Source: Paenibacillaceae bacterium (GTDB lineage: Bacteria; Bacillota; Bacilli; Paenibacillales; NBRC-103111). Taken from it: a stretch of 11,217 nt of DNA. The DNA lies in the NCBI GenBank assembly GCA_020697475.1, contig JAJFMO010000051.1, positions 1 through 11,217 of the forward strand, in the 5' to 3' direction. The notes under the pieces were generated by a model. That model was not told where the DNA came from, made no database searches, and saw nothing but the letters and a program-made list of their open reading frames with translations. Positions 1-6,608 of this stretch are shown piece by piece. Position numbers and translations under genes: made by a program. Each line of letters opens with the position of its first letter. Position 1 is the first letter of the stretch.

Positions 1-1
1 G

Positions 2-1942
2 CTGACGGTCAATTATGAAGAAAGGCTGTACGCGGTAGGCAAGATTCCCGGCGGCTTCATCAAGCGGGAAGGGCGCCCGAGCGAGAAAGCGATTTTGGCC
101 GGTCGATTGACGGACAGGCCTATTCGTCCTCTGTTCCCCGAAGGGTTCCGCAACGATGTGCAAATCGTCGCGATGGTCATGAGCGTCGATCAAGAATGCA
201 CGCCGGAGATGGCTGCAATGATCGGCACATCGGCTGCGCTCAGCATCTCGGACGTGCCATTTAATGGCCCGGTCGGCGGTGTGATCGTCGGCAGAGTGAA
301 CGGCGAATTCGTTATCAATCCGACGACGGAGCAAGCGAAGGAAAGCGACATTCATCTCGTCGTCGCCGGAACGAAAGACGCGATCATGATGGTTGAAGCC
401 GGTGCGCAGGAAGTGCCCGAGGAAGTCATGCTTGAGGCGATCATGTTCGGGCATGATGAAATCAAGAAGCTTGTCGCATTGCAGGAAGAGCTTGTCGCCA
501 TTGCAGGCAAACCTAAAATGGAAGTGAAGCTCCACGAAGTGAATGCGGAGATCAGCTCGGCCGTTCGCGCTTATGCGTCGAGCCGTATGGTCGAAGCGAT
601 CCGCGTCGAAGAGAAGCATGCGCGCCAAGAGGCTATGGACGCTGTCGAACAGGACGCGATCGCTCATTTCGCTGCAGAATATGCCGCAACACCGGAGAAG
701 ATTAACGACGTTAAAGAAGTGTTGCACGACATCGTGAAAGAGGAAGTGCGCCGCTTGATCACGCACGACAAAATTCGTCCCGACGGCCGGAAGCTCGATC
801 AGATCCGCCCGATCGAATGCGACGTCTCCCTGCTTCCACGCACTCACGGTTCCGCCTTGTTCACCCGCGGCCAGACACAGGCGTTAAGCATATGTACGCT
901 AGGCGCGCTTGGCGATGTGCAAATTTTGGACGGGCTCGACTTGGTCGAATCGAAGCGATTCATGCACCACTATAATTTCCCGCCGTTTTCCGTCGGCGAA
1001 GCCAGACCGTTGCGCGCACCGGGCAGACGCGAGATTGGCCATGGAGCGTTGGGCGAGCGGGCGTTGGAACCGATTTTACCGTCTGAGAAAGATTTCCCAT
1101 ACACGATTCGACTCGTCTCCGAGGTGCTCGAATCCAACGGTTCGACTTCGCAAGCGAGCATCTGTGCAAGCACAATGGCGATGATGGACGCAGGCGTTCC
1201 GATCAAAGCGCCGGTAGCCGGCGTTGCGATGGGCTTGATTAAGGACGGGGAACATTTTTCCATCTTGACCGATATTCAAGGGATGGAAGACCATCTGGGC
1301 GACATGGATTTCAAAGTTGCCGGCACGGCCAAAGGCGTAACCGCGTTGCAGATGGACATCAAGATCGACGGGATCGATCGCGCCATTCTTACCCAATCGT
1401 TGGAGCAAGCCAAGCACGGCCGGATGTTCATCCTTGGCAAGATGCTTGATCGGATCCAGAAGCCGAATGAGCAGTTGTCGCAGTATGCGCCGAAGATCAT
1501 TACTATCTTTATCAATCCGGATAAGATCCGCGATGTGATCGGGCCAGGCGGCAAAATCATCAACAAAATTATCGAGGAAACCGGCGTGAAGATCGACATC
1601 GAGCAAGACGGCAGCGTCTTTATTTCGTCTGCGGATTCGACGATGATCGAGAAGGCCAAGCAAATCATCGAAGGCATCGTTCGCGAAGTGGTGATTGGCG
1701 AGACTTACCTCGGCACCGTCAAGCGGATCGAGAAGTTCGGCGCGTTCGTGGAAGTATTGCCGGGCAAAGAAGGTTTGGTTCACATTTCGCAGCTTTCGAA
1801 CGAGCGGGTCGGCAAAGTCGAAGACGTTGTCAAGCTCGGAGACAAAATTACGGTGAAAGTGACCGAGATCGATAATCAAGGCCGGGTTAACCTGTCCCGC
1901 AAGGCGACGCTGCCAGCGCAAGCGGCAACGACAAACCAATAA
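2..1942 (+). CDS. pnp: Polynucleotide phosphorylase (PNPase), 5'-truncated by the window edge
   Basis: 3'-to-5' exoribonuclease and polymerase that phosphorolyses RNA to nucleoside diphosphates in the cytoplasm; a trimer and a main mRNA-decay enzyme. The frame is open from base 2 and already matches the family there (LTVNYEERLYAVGKIPGG), so the real start lies upstream; about 58 residues are missing and 646 remain, fitting the usual length near 705. The phosphate-site motif FTRGQTQ is at 860-880 and SNGSTSQAS starts at 1133. The catalytic D/D/K set of the second RNase PH domain is intact in EDHLGDMDFK (1283-1315; E. coli D486, D492, K494). A KH domain follows with GPGG at 1541-1552, then an S1 domain from about 1697 to 1915. 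The codon at 95 that could be read as a TTG start is internal. In B. subtilis rpsO lies just upstream. The family is certain; only the N-terminus is unseen. Confidence 0.98.
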   Translation: MTVNYEERLYAVGKIPGGFIKREGRPSEKAILAGRLTDRPIRPLFPEGFRNDVQIVAMVMSVDQECTPEMAAMIGTSAALSISDVPFNGPVGGVIVGRVNGEFVINPTTEQAKESDIHLVVAGTKDAIMMVEAGAQEVPEEVMLEAIMFGHDEIKKLVALQEELVAIAGKPKMEVKLHEVNAEISSAVRAYASSRMVEAIRVEEKHARQEAMDAVEQDAIAHFAAEYAATPEKINDVKEVLHDIVKEEVRRLITHDKIRPDGRKLDQIRPIECDVSLLPRTHGSALFTRGQTQALSICTLGALGDVQILDGLDLVESKRFMHHYNFPPFSVGEARPLRAPGRREIGHGALGERALEPILPSEKDFPYTIRLVSEVLESNGSTSQASICASTMAMMDAGVPIKAPVAGVAMGLIKDGEHFSILTDIQGMEDHLGDMDFKVAGTAKGVTALQMDIKIDGIDRAILTQSLEQAKHGRMFILGKMLDRIQKPNEQLSQYAPKIITIFINPDKIRDVIGPGGKIINKIIEETGVKIDIEQDGSVFISSADSTMIEKAKQIIEGIVREVVIGETYLGTVKRIEKFGAFVEVLPGKEGLVHISQLSNERVGKVEDVVKLGDKITVKVTEIDNQGRVNLSRKATLPAQAATTNQ

Positions 1943-1974
1943 GGCGCAGCGCCGGTACACTATCACAATTATGG

Positions 1975-2011
1975 AAAGAGACCAGATCTTAGTCTGTCTC
2001 TTTTTTATTTT
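1975..2011 (+). terminator. Intrinsic terminator after pnp
   Basis: The left arm AAAGAGACCAGA (1975-1986) pairs with TCTGTCTCTTT (1993-2003) with one bulged C and a six-base loop. A T-rich tract (TTTTTTATTTT, 2001-2011) follows. It lies 33 nt after the pnp stop, so most pnp transcription should end here and ylxY needs its own promoter. Confidence 0.9.
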
Positions 2012-2016
2012 CTACC

Positions 2017-2045
2017 TCATATCCTTGTCCTTCCCGGCATATCAT
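2017..2045 (+). promoter_or_regulatory. Possible sigma-E-type (mother-cell) promoter for ylxY
   Basis: The -35-like TCATATC (2017-2023) matches six of seven positions of the published B. subtilis sigma-E consensus KMATATT. After a 14-nt spacer comes CATATCAT (2038-2045), which matches the -10 consensus CATACAnT except at two positions. The predicted start near 2052 lies about 33 nt before the TTG of ylxY. The element begins just after the pnp terminator. No convincing sigma-A promoter is visible in the same gap. The match is by eye and imperfect in the -10, so sigma-K or chance remain possible. Confidence 0.45.
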
Positions 2046-2084
2046 GTGGTGTAACGAATAGCCTCTTAAAGGAGCTGTACCCCG

Positions 2085-3137
2085 TTGCCCAAGCGTTGGA
2101 TGGTCTTAATCGCGACGTTCATCGGGACATTGGCGATGATCCAGTTGTCTCCGATCTATACGTATATTGCGTCGTTGAAGCAGGATTCCGCCGTTCAGGC
2201 GGTTTCGGTGTTTATGTCCACGTCCACCTCCTCACCGGTATCCGAAACAGAGCAGACTTCTGACAATCAGGCGATCATCCCGGGCAACGACGAACAATTG
2301 CGGCAGCTGATTCGCGAGGAAGCAGCCAAGCAGCAAGTGGCGGCGATCGACGCCAAGGTGGATCCGGTGTGGAAGGCGATCCCCGGATACAACGGGCTGG
2401 AAGTGGATGAGCAGGCAACGTACCGTTTGGCCAAATCCGGCAAACCGGGCGATCCGCTGCGTCTAGTCACGACAGAAATTGCTCCGAAAGTCGGATTGGC
2501 TGATCTCGGCTCTTACCCGATTTACAAAGGCAACCCGCACAAACCGATGGTTGCGCTGATGATCAACGTGGCATGGGGAGAGGAATTTTTGCCGAAGATG
2601 CTGAAAATCATGGATGATGAGAACGTCCACGCCACCTTCTTCTTCGACGGAAGTTGGTTGAGTCAGCATGTGGAGACGGCCAAAGAGATCATGCGGCACG
2701 GCCATGAAATGTCCAACCACGGTTATTCCCATCGCAATATGAGCAAGCTGTCGCGGACCCTGGCAGTAGAAGAAATCACCAAGACGCAAAATTTGCTGGA
2801 ACAACAACTCGGTGTCCATAACGTGCTGTTCGCGCCGCCGTCCGGCGATTTCGACCAAGAAACGGTGGACATCGCGCATCAGATGAAGATGCATACGATT
2901 CTTTGGACATTGGACACATTGGATTGGAAAAATCCGCCGCCATCGGTGATTGTTCGCAAAGTAGCCACTTATGTGGAACCGGGGACGCTCATTCTGATGC
3001 ACCCTACGTCTTCGTCCAGTGCCGCTTTGTCCGAGATCATCAAGGCCATCAAGGGGAAAGGGCTCTCTTTGGGTACGGTCAGCGACGTCATTTCTCCATC
3101 GAGGGTTACCGCCAGCCAATTTCTGCTGCAATTTTGA
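2085..3137 (+). CDS. ylxY: YlxY-type polysaccharide deacetylase-like protein, likely catalytically degenerate
   Basis: 350 residues. The N-terminus has basic residues followed by a hydrophobic stretch (about residues 6-28), so it is probably a membrane-anchored or exported protein. A Ser/Thr/Gln-rich linker leads to a NodB-fold domain from about residue 150. The TTG start at 2085 is chosen because AAAGGAG (2068-2074) lies 10 nt upstream; the next ATG (2100) would be too far. Seen in the domain: the metal pair HxxxH in SNHGYSH (H212, H216), LDTLDW (D277, D280) and LMHP (H306). The usual TFDD motif is replaced by MINVAWG (N161, V162), and the Arg of the RxPxG motif by Ala (A250, APPSG). Known family: YlxY-type proteins are restricted to spore-formers and, as I recall, share the NVAWG variant, so this is a clade trait rather than local decay. 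Inference: a sporulation-linked cell-wall protein that binds glycan or works without the standard catalytic base. No terminator is visible after it. Confidence 0.88.
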   Translation: MPKRWMVLIATFIGTLAMIQLSPIYTYIASLKQDSAVQAVSVFMSTSTSSPVSETEQTSDNQAIIPGNDEQLRQLIREEAAKQQVAAIDAKVDPVWKAIPGYNGLEVDEQATYRLAKSGKPGDPLRLVTTEIAPKVGLADLGSYPIYKGNPHKPMVALMINVAWGEEFLPKMLKIMDDENVHATFFFDGSWLSQHVETAKEIMRHGHEMSNHGYSHRNMSKLSRTLAVEEITKTQNLLEQQLGVHNVLFAPPSGDFDQETVDIAHQMKMHTILWTLDTLDWKNPPPSVIVRKVATYVEPGTLILMHPTSSSSAALSEIIKAIKGKGLSLGTVSDVISPSRVTASQFLLQF

Positions 3138-3160
3138 TCGTCATAGGGTTGTGGTATAAT
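3134..3160 (+). promoter_or_regulatory. Sigma-A promoter with extended -10 ahead of the M16 peptidase gene
   Basis: A perfect -10 TATAAT (3155-3160) is preceded by TG one base away (TGGTATAAT, 3152-3160), which makes it an extended -10. The -35 is weak: TTGATC (3134-3139) with a short 15-nt spacer. An extended -10 promoter can tolerate this. The -35 overlaps the ylxY stop codon. The predicted start near 3167 gives a leader of only about 22 nt. Confidence 0.75.
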
Positions 3161-3177
3161 AGTGCGAGTTTCTAAGT

Positions 3178-3183
3178 AGGGGG
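3178..3183 (+). promoter_or_regulatory. Ribosome binding site that favours the second of two tandem ATGs
   Basis: AGGGGG lies 3 nt before the ATG at 3187 and 6 nt before the ATG at 3190. The usual 5-9 nt spacing favours initiation at 3190, giving a protein starting MKIDRLSNG, one residue shorter than the longest reading. Confidence 0.6.
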
Positions 3184-3189
3184 ATAATG

Positions 3190-4485
3190 ATGAAGATCGA
3201 TCGATTGAGCAACGGGTTGCGGGTGGTAACCGAGACGATAAATTCTTGCCGTTCGGTTGCATTGGGCATCTGGGTGAAGACCGGTTCACGCAATGAGAAC
3301 AGCCGGAATAACGGGATCTCGCATTTTATCGAGCATATGTTGTTTAAGGGCACGGATCGCTATTCGGCGAAAGACATTGCGGAAATTTTCGACGGAATCG
3401 GAGGCAATGTCAACGCCTTTACTTCGAAGGAGTATACGTGTTACTACGCCAAGGTGCTGGATGAGCATCTGCCGATAGCGCTCGACGTTCTGTCAAACAT
3501 GTTTTTTGAGTCGCGCATGGACCCGGAAGAATTGGCGAAAGAACGAAACGTTATTCTTGAAGAAATTTCCATGTACGAAGATACACCCGACGACATGGTG
3601 CACGAGCTTGTCAGCCAAGTTGCTTACGGCGATCATCCGCTAGGGGCAACGGTGCTCGGAACCGAACAAAACTTGAATTCCATGAACTCATCCGATTTAT
3701 TCGCTTACATGAAAGAACATTATATTATTGAAAATACCGTCGTCAGTCTGGCAGGCAACTTGGGTCCGTCGATCTTGGAGCAAGTGGAGCAATACTTCGG
3801 CAAATTTGCCAACCATGGCCAGTCAAGCACTTACGTTCAACCTTCTTTCGCAGGCAACATCGTGTATCATGCCAAGCAGACGGAGCAGAATCACATATGC
3901 CTGTCGTTGCCCGGGCTGTCTATGGCGGAAGAGTTGACTTACCCGATGATATTGCTGAATAACGTCATTGGCGGCGGCATGAGCTCCCGCTTGTTTCAAG
4001 AAATTCGCGAGAAACGCGGGCTCGCATATTCGGTCTATTCGTACCATTCGGCGCATATCGACAGCGGGTTGTTCACGATCTATACAGGAACGTCTCCGAA
4101 GCAGACGGATGAAGTGCTGAAGGTATGCATGGAAGTGTTGAGCGGACTGCTCGACCAGGGATTGTCCCAGTCGGAACTGTCCAAAGGGAAAGAACAGCTC
4201 AAGGGCAGCCTGATTCTCAGCCTGGAGAGCACGAGCAGCCGAATGAACCGGTTGGGGAAAAATGAATTGATGCTTGGCAGACATTACACGTTGGACGATA
4301 TGATTGCCCGCATCGATGCCATCGATATGCAACAAATCGACAGACTGATCCAACAATTGTTTGCGCACCCGTTTGCCGCGGCGATGGTCGGGCAGGGGGA
4401 GAAGACGATCGAGAAGTTCAGGAGGGATCAGCTTGTCGGACGAAGTTCTGCACGAAGTACTGCTCCAACGATTGAGCGGCAATGA
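3190..4485 (+). CDS. mlpA: M16 family zinc peptidase (pitrilysin/processing-peptidase type, YmxG/MlpA-like)
   Basis: Cytoplasmic zinc metalloprotease of the M16B type, related to the mitochondrial processing peptidase beta subunit; in B. subtilis the orthologue at this locus (ymxG/mlpA) influences extracellular protease production. The inverted zinc motif HxxEH is at 3322-3336 (HFIEH). The third zinc ligand, a Glu about 76 residues later, is provided by ILEEISMYED near 3553-3580. The C-terminal half carries NNVIGGGMSSRLFQEIREKR and GLAYSVYSY, the substrate-binding region of active M16B subunits. The enzyme therefore looks complete. It has 431 residues from the second ATG, slightly longer than B. 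subtilis MlpA (about 409, from memory). The excess includes a C-terminal tail after FRRDQLV that is encoded in the 53 nt shared with dut (4433-4485). It is transcribed from the promoter at 3134-3160, probably together with dut. The native substrate is unknown. Confidence 0.93.
   Translation: MKIDRLSNGLRVVTETINSCRSVALGIWVKTGSRNENSRNNGISHFIEHMLFKGTDRYSAKDIAEIFDGIGGNVNAFTSKEYTCYYAKVLDEHLPIALDVLSNMFFESRMDPEELAKERNVILEEISMYEDTPDDMVHELVSQVAYGDHPLGATVLGTEQNLNSMNSSDLFAYMKEHYIIENTVVSLAGNLGPSILEQVEQYFGKFANHGQSSTYVQPSFAGNIVYHAKQTEQNHICLSLPGLSMAEELTYPMILLNNVIGGGMSSRLFQEIREKRGLAYSVYSYHSAHIDSGLFTIYTGTSPKQTDEVLKVCMEVLSGLLDQGLSQSELSKGKEQLKGSLILSLESTSSRMNRLGKNELMLGRHYTLDDMIARIDAIDMQQIDRLIQQLFAHPFAAAMVGQGEKTIEKFRRDQLVGRSSARSTAPTIERQ
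4420..4425 (+). promoter_or_regulatory. Consensus ribosome binding site that sets the dut start
   Basis: AGGAGG lies within the coding end of the M16 gene, 7 nt before the TTG at 4433. It rules out the longer in-frame reading from 4361, whose extra Arg-rich residues do not resemble a dUTPase N-terminus. Confidence 0.85.
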
Positions 4486-4891
4486 GGATATTCCGCTTCC
4501 CAAGCTGATGTCGGCGGGAGCAAGTGGGTACGACCTTCATGCTGCCGTTGATGCAGCCGTAATTCTGCAGCCGGGCGAGCGCGCTTTGATTCCCACCGGT
4601 TTTGCGATCGCCATGCCGCAAGGATGGGAAGCTCAAGTACGTCCCCGCAGCGGACTGGCTTATAAGCACGGGATTACTTGCCTAAACTCTCCGGGCACGA
4701 TTGACGCGGATTATCGCGGGGAGCTGAAGGTGTTGCTGATCAATCTTGGATCCGAGCCGTTCACCGTGAACCGCAAGGAACGGATCGCTCAGCTCGTCTT
4801 CCAACGCGTACCTGACATCACAATTCGCGAAGTGGGCGAATTGCCGGTTACGGTGCGGGGAGACGGCGGCTTCGGCCATACCGGGAAATAG
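4433..4891 (+). CDS. dut: Deoxyuridine 5'-triphosphate nucleotidohydrolase (dUTPase)
   Basis: Hydrolyses dUTP to dUMP and pyrophosphate, keeping uracil out of DNA and supplying dUMP for thymidylate synthesis; homotrimeric, cytoplasmic. 152 residues from the TTG at 4433, the normal size for the trimeric family. All five motifs are present: I ASGYDLHAA (from residue 30), II VRPRSGLA (from 69), III LNSPGTIDADYRGE (from 84, catalytic Asp at about 91), IV RIAQLVF (from 117) and V RGDGGFGHTGK (142-152). Motif V has His where Ser is more usual (GFGSTG); this is a mild variation in the mobile C-terminal arm. The first 53 nt overlap the M16 gene in another frame, which suggests translational coupling. 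In B. subtilis this position holds ymxH rather than dut. A terminator follows directly. Confidence 0.96.
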   Translation: MSDEVLHEVLLQRLSGNEDIPLPKLMSAGASGYDLHAAVDAAVILQPGERALIPTGFAIAMPQGWEAQVRPRSGLAYKHGITCLNSPGTIDADYRGELKVLLINLGSEPFTVNRKERIAQLVFQRVPDITIREVGELPVTVRGDGGFGHTGK

Positions 4892-4903
4892 AGAAATATA
4901 AAG

Positions 4904-4938
4904 AACGCCTTCGGTGCATGAGCCGGAGGCGTTTTTGC
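4904..4938 (+). terminator. Intrinsic terminator after dut
   Basis: AACGCCTTCGG (4904-4914) pairs with CCGGAGGCGTT (4923-4933) over 11 bp with a single T-G wobble and an 8-base loop, followed by TTTTT at 4932-4936. It separates the M16-dut unit from the dipicolinate genes. Confidence 0.92.
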
Positions 4939-5008
4939 AGTTATAGAGTTTATAAGTTCCGTGGCACCGAAGCAAGGCTCCACTTTGTGTTTGTGGGGTT
5001 ATTGAAGT

Positions 5009-5037
5009 CACCCTTCACTAGGCGCGAGCATAACATA
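5009..5037 (+). promoter_or_regulatory. Sigma-K-type promoter for the dpaAB operon
   Basis: CACC (5009-5012), a 16-nt spacer and CATAACATA (5029-5037) fit the B. subtilis sigma-K pattern (mACm, 16-17 nt, CATAnnnTA) at every defined position. The predicted start near 5044 lies about 30 nt before the dpaA GTG. Established: the B. subtilis spoVF (dpaAB) operon is transcribed by sigma-K in the late mother cell. No competing sigma-A promoter stands out between the dut terminator and dpaA. Confidence 0.75.
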
Positions 5038-5073
5038 AAGCATCTTTAACTCGTCGGAAAGGAGTGGCTTGCG

Positions 5074-5973
5074 GTGCTGACAGGGATTCGAGTCGTCTTT
5101 ATCGGCGGCGATGCCCGACAATTGGAAGTGATCCAGAAATTTTCCGAATTGGATGCAACAGTAATTCTGATCGGGTTCGACAACTTGCAAAATCAGTTCA
5201 GCGGGATTACCAAGGCCAAGCTGTCCAGCGAATTGCTGAAAACCGCCGACGTAATTATTTTACCTCCGGTTGGCACGGACGATGCGGGAATCGTGGAATC
5301 GATTTTTACTTCCGAAGAACTGCGGCTTGTGGAAGAGCATATCGCCTCGCTGCCCAAGCACGCAAAGGTATACACCGGAATGGCCAAGGCGCACTTGAAG
5401 CAAATGTGTGCGAAGTATGCCATTCGCTTGGTTGAACTGTTCGAGAGGGACGATGTGGCGATTTACAATTCGATCCCGACGGCCGAGGGCGCGCTGATGA
5501 TGGCCATCCAGAATACGGACATTACAATCCACGGATCGGTTTGCATGGTGCTCGGCTTCGGACGAACGGGCATGACGATGGCCAGGACGCTGCAAGGATT
5601 GGGAGCGAAGGTGCTGGTCGGCGTACGCCGGGCGGAGCATTTTGCCAGGGCCAAAGAGATGGGATTTACCCCTTTTTACACCGAAGAAATCATCGAAAAC
5701 GTCTATTATATCGACTTGCTTTTTAATACGATACCTACTATGATTATCACAGCACAGGTCATTGCCAATATTCCACATCGCGCGGTCATTATCGACCTCG
5801 CTTCCAAACCGGGAGGAACCGACTTTCGATTCGCCGAGAAACGGGGAATCAAGGCGTTGCTCGCACCCGGATTGCCCGGTATCGTCGCTCCGAAGACGGC
5901 AGGACGCATCATAGCGGATACGTTAAGCCAGTTGATCATGGAAGACGGAATTACGGGGAGGAATAGGGAATGA
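5074..5973 (+). CDS. dpaA: Dipicolinate synthase subunit A
   Basis: The NAD(P)-dependent subunit of dipicolinate synthase, which together with DpaB oxidises the DapA product (HTPA/dihydrodipicolinate) to dipicolinic acid in the mother cell; DPA is then moved into the forespore. 299 residues, against about 297 for B. subtilis SpoVFA. The N-terminus has a first nucleotide-fold-like motif IGGDARQLE. The central block LVELFERDDVAIYNSIPTAE is typical of the family. A Rossmann glycine loop GFGRTG occupies residues 161-166, and the C-terminal block LLAPGLPGIVAPKTAG is the most conserved part. The GTG start is set by AAAGGAG (5058-5064), 9 nt upstream. It follows the sigma-K-type promoter and overlaps dpaB by ATGA (4 nt), so the two subunits are translationally coupled. 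Confidence 0.97.
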   Translation: MLTGIRVVFIGGDARQLEVIQKFSELDATVILIGFDNLQNQFSGITKAKLSSELLKTADVIILPPVGTDDAGIVESIFTSEELRLVEEHIASLPKHAKVYTGMAKAHLKQMCAKYAIRLVELFERDDVAIYNSIPTAEGALMMAIQNTDITIHGSVCMVLGFGRTGMTMARTLQGLGAKVLVGVRRAEHFARAKEMGFTPFYTEEIIENVYYIDLLFNTIPTMIITAQVIANIPHRAVIIDLASKPGGTDFRFAEKRGIKALLAPGLPGIVAPKTAGRIIADTLSQLIMEDGITGRNRE

Positions 5974-6575
5974 ACTGGAACGGAAAAACCGTGGGATTTG
6001 CTTTGACCGGATCGCATTGCACCTTCGGCGAAGTGATGCCCGTGGTGCGGAAGTTTGTTGAGGCGGGGGCGAAGGTGATCCCGATCGTGTCCAATACATT
6101 GATGACAACGGACACCCGTTTCGGCGATTCGGAAGATTGGCAGCGGCAATTAAGAGAAATCACCGGCAACGAGCTGATCTCATCGATTGTCGAAGCCGAA
6201 CCGCTTGGGCCTACCAAGCTGCTGGATGTGCTGGTCATTGCGCCGTGCACCGGCAACTCGACGAGCAAGCTCGCCAATGCATTGACTGACAACGCTGTAC
6301 TGATGGCGGCCAAAGCCCAGATGCGCAACCAGCGACCGCTTGTCATCGCGATCTCGACGAACGACGGCCTCGGCTTGAACTCGTTCAATATCGCCAAATT
6401 GCTCGTTACCAAAAATATTTATTTCGTCCCTTTCGGACAGGACGCTCCCAACCAGAAGCCGAACTCGCTGGTCGCCAGGATGGAACTGATCGTCGATACG
6501 TGCGAGGCCGCACTGCAAGGCAAACAGCTTCAGCCGATGGTCGTGGAGAAGTTCAATTATATGGCTCATTCGTAA
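5970..6575 (+). CDS. dpaB: Dipicolinate synthase subunit B (flavoprotein fold)
   Basis: Second subunit of dipicolinate synthase, needed with DpaA to make DPA during late sporulation. 201 residues, as in B. subtilis SpoVFB (200). It has the flavoprotein (HFCD-like) fold: a first strand and loop FALTGSHCTF (about residues 10-19), TLMTTDTRFG, and APCTGNSTSKLANALTD from about residue 91. The last motif corresponds to the PASANT-type loop of flavin decarboxylases. The ATG overlaps the dpaA stop (ATGA), with GGGGAGG (5955-5961) 8 nt upstream. The next gene begins 33 nt later with no terminator between, so read-through into dapG is expected. Whether the B subunit binds FMN cannot be read from the sequence. 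Confidence 0.97.
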   Translation: MNWNGKTVGFALTGSHCTFGEVMPVVRKFVEAGAKVIPIVSNTLMTTDTRFGDSEDWQRQLREITGNELISSIVEAEPLGPTKLLDVLVIAPCTGNSTSKLANALTDNAVLMAAKAQMRNQRPLVIAISTNDGLGLNSFNIAKLLVTKNIYFVPFGQDAPNQKPNSLVARMELIVDTCEAALQGKQLQPMVVEKFNYMAHS

Positions 6576-6608
6576 TCGAATGAACGATTAACGTCCGGAG
6601 GGGAGTTC

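Noticed and set aside
1076..1966. A 296-codon open frame on the - strand opposite pnp
   Set aside because: It is the shadow of a GC-rich, strongly biased coding frame; the + strand product is unmistakable PNPase and the antisense product has low-complexity composition and no recognisable domain.
4361..4432. Extended N-terminus of dut from an upstream non-ATG codon at 4361
   Set aside because: The extra residues are Arg-rich and unlike dUTPases, whereas AGGAGG sits correctly before the TTG at 4433.
4935..4956. Sigma-A-like elements (TTGCAG and TATAAG) just after the dut terminator
   Set aside because: The spacing between them is far too short, and neither element finds a partner at 16-18 nt.
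4980..4989. The ten-base string CCACTTTGTG occurs here and again at 10716-10725, both intergenic
   Set aside because: Dozens of repeated ten-mers are expected by chance in 11 kb, and the surrounding bases and distances to genes differ.
6576..6608. Lysine riboswitch ahead of dapG
   Set aside because: The gap is only 33 nt and mostly ribosome site, far too short for an L-box element.
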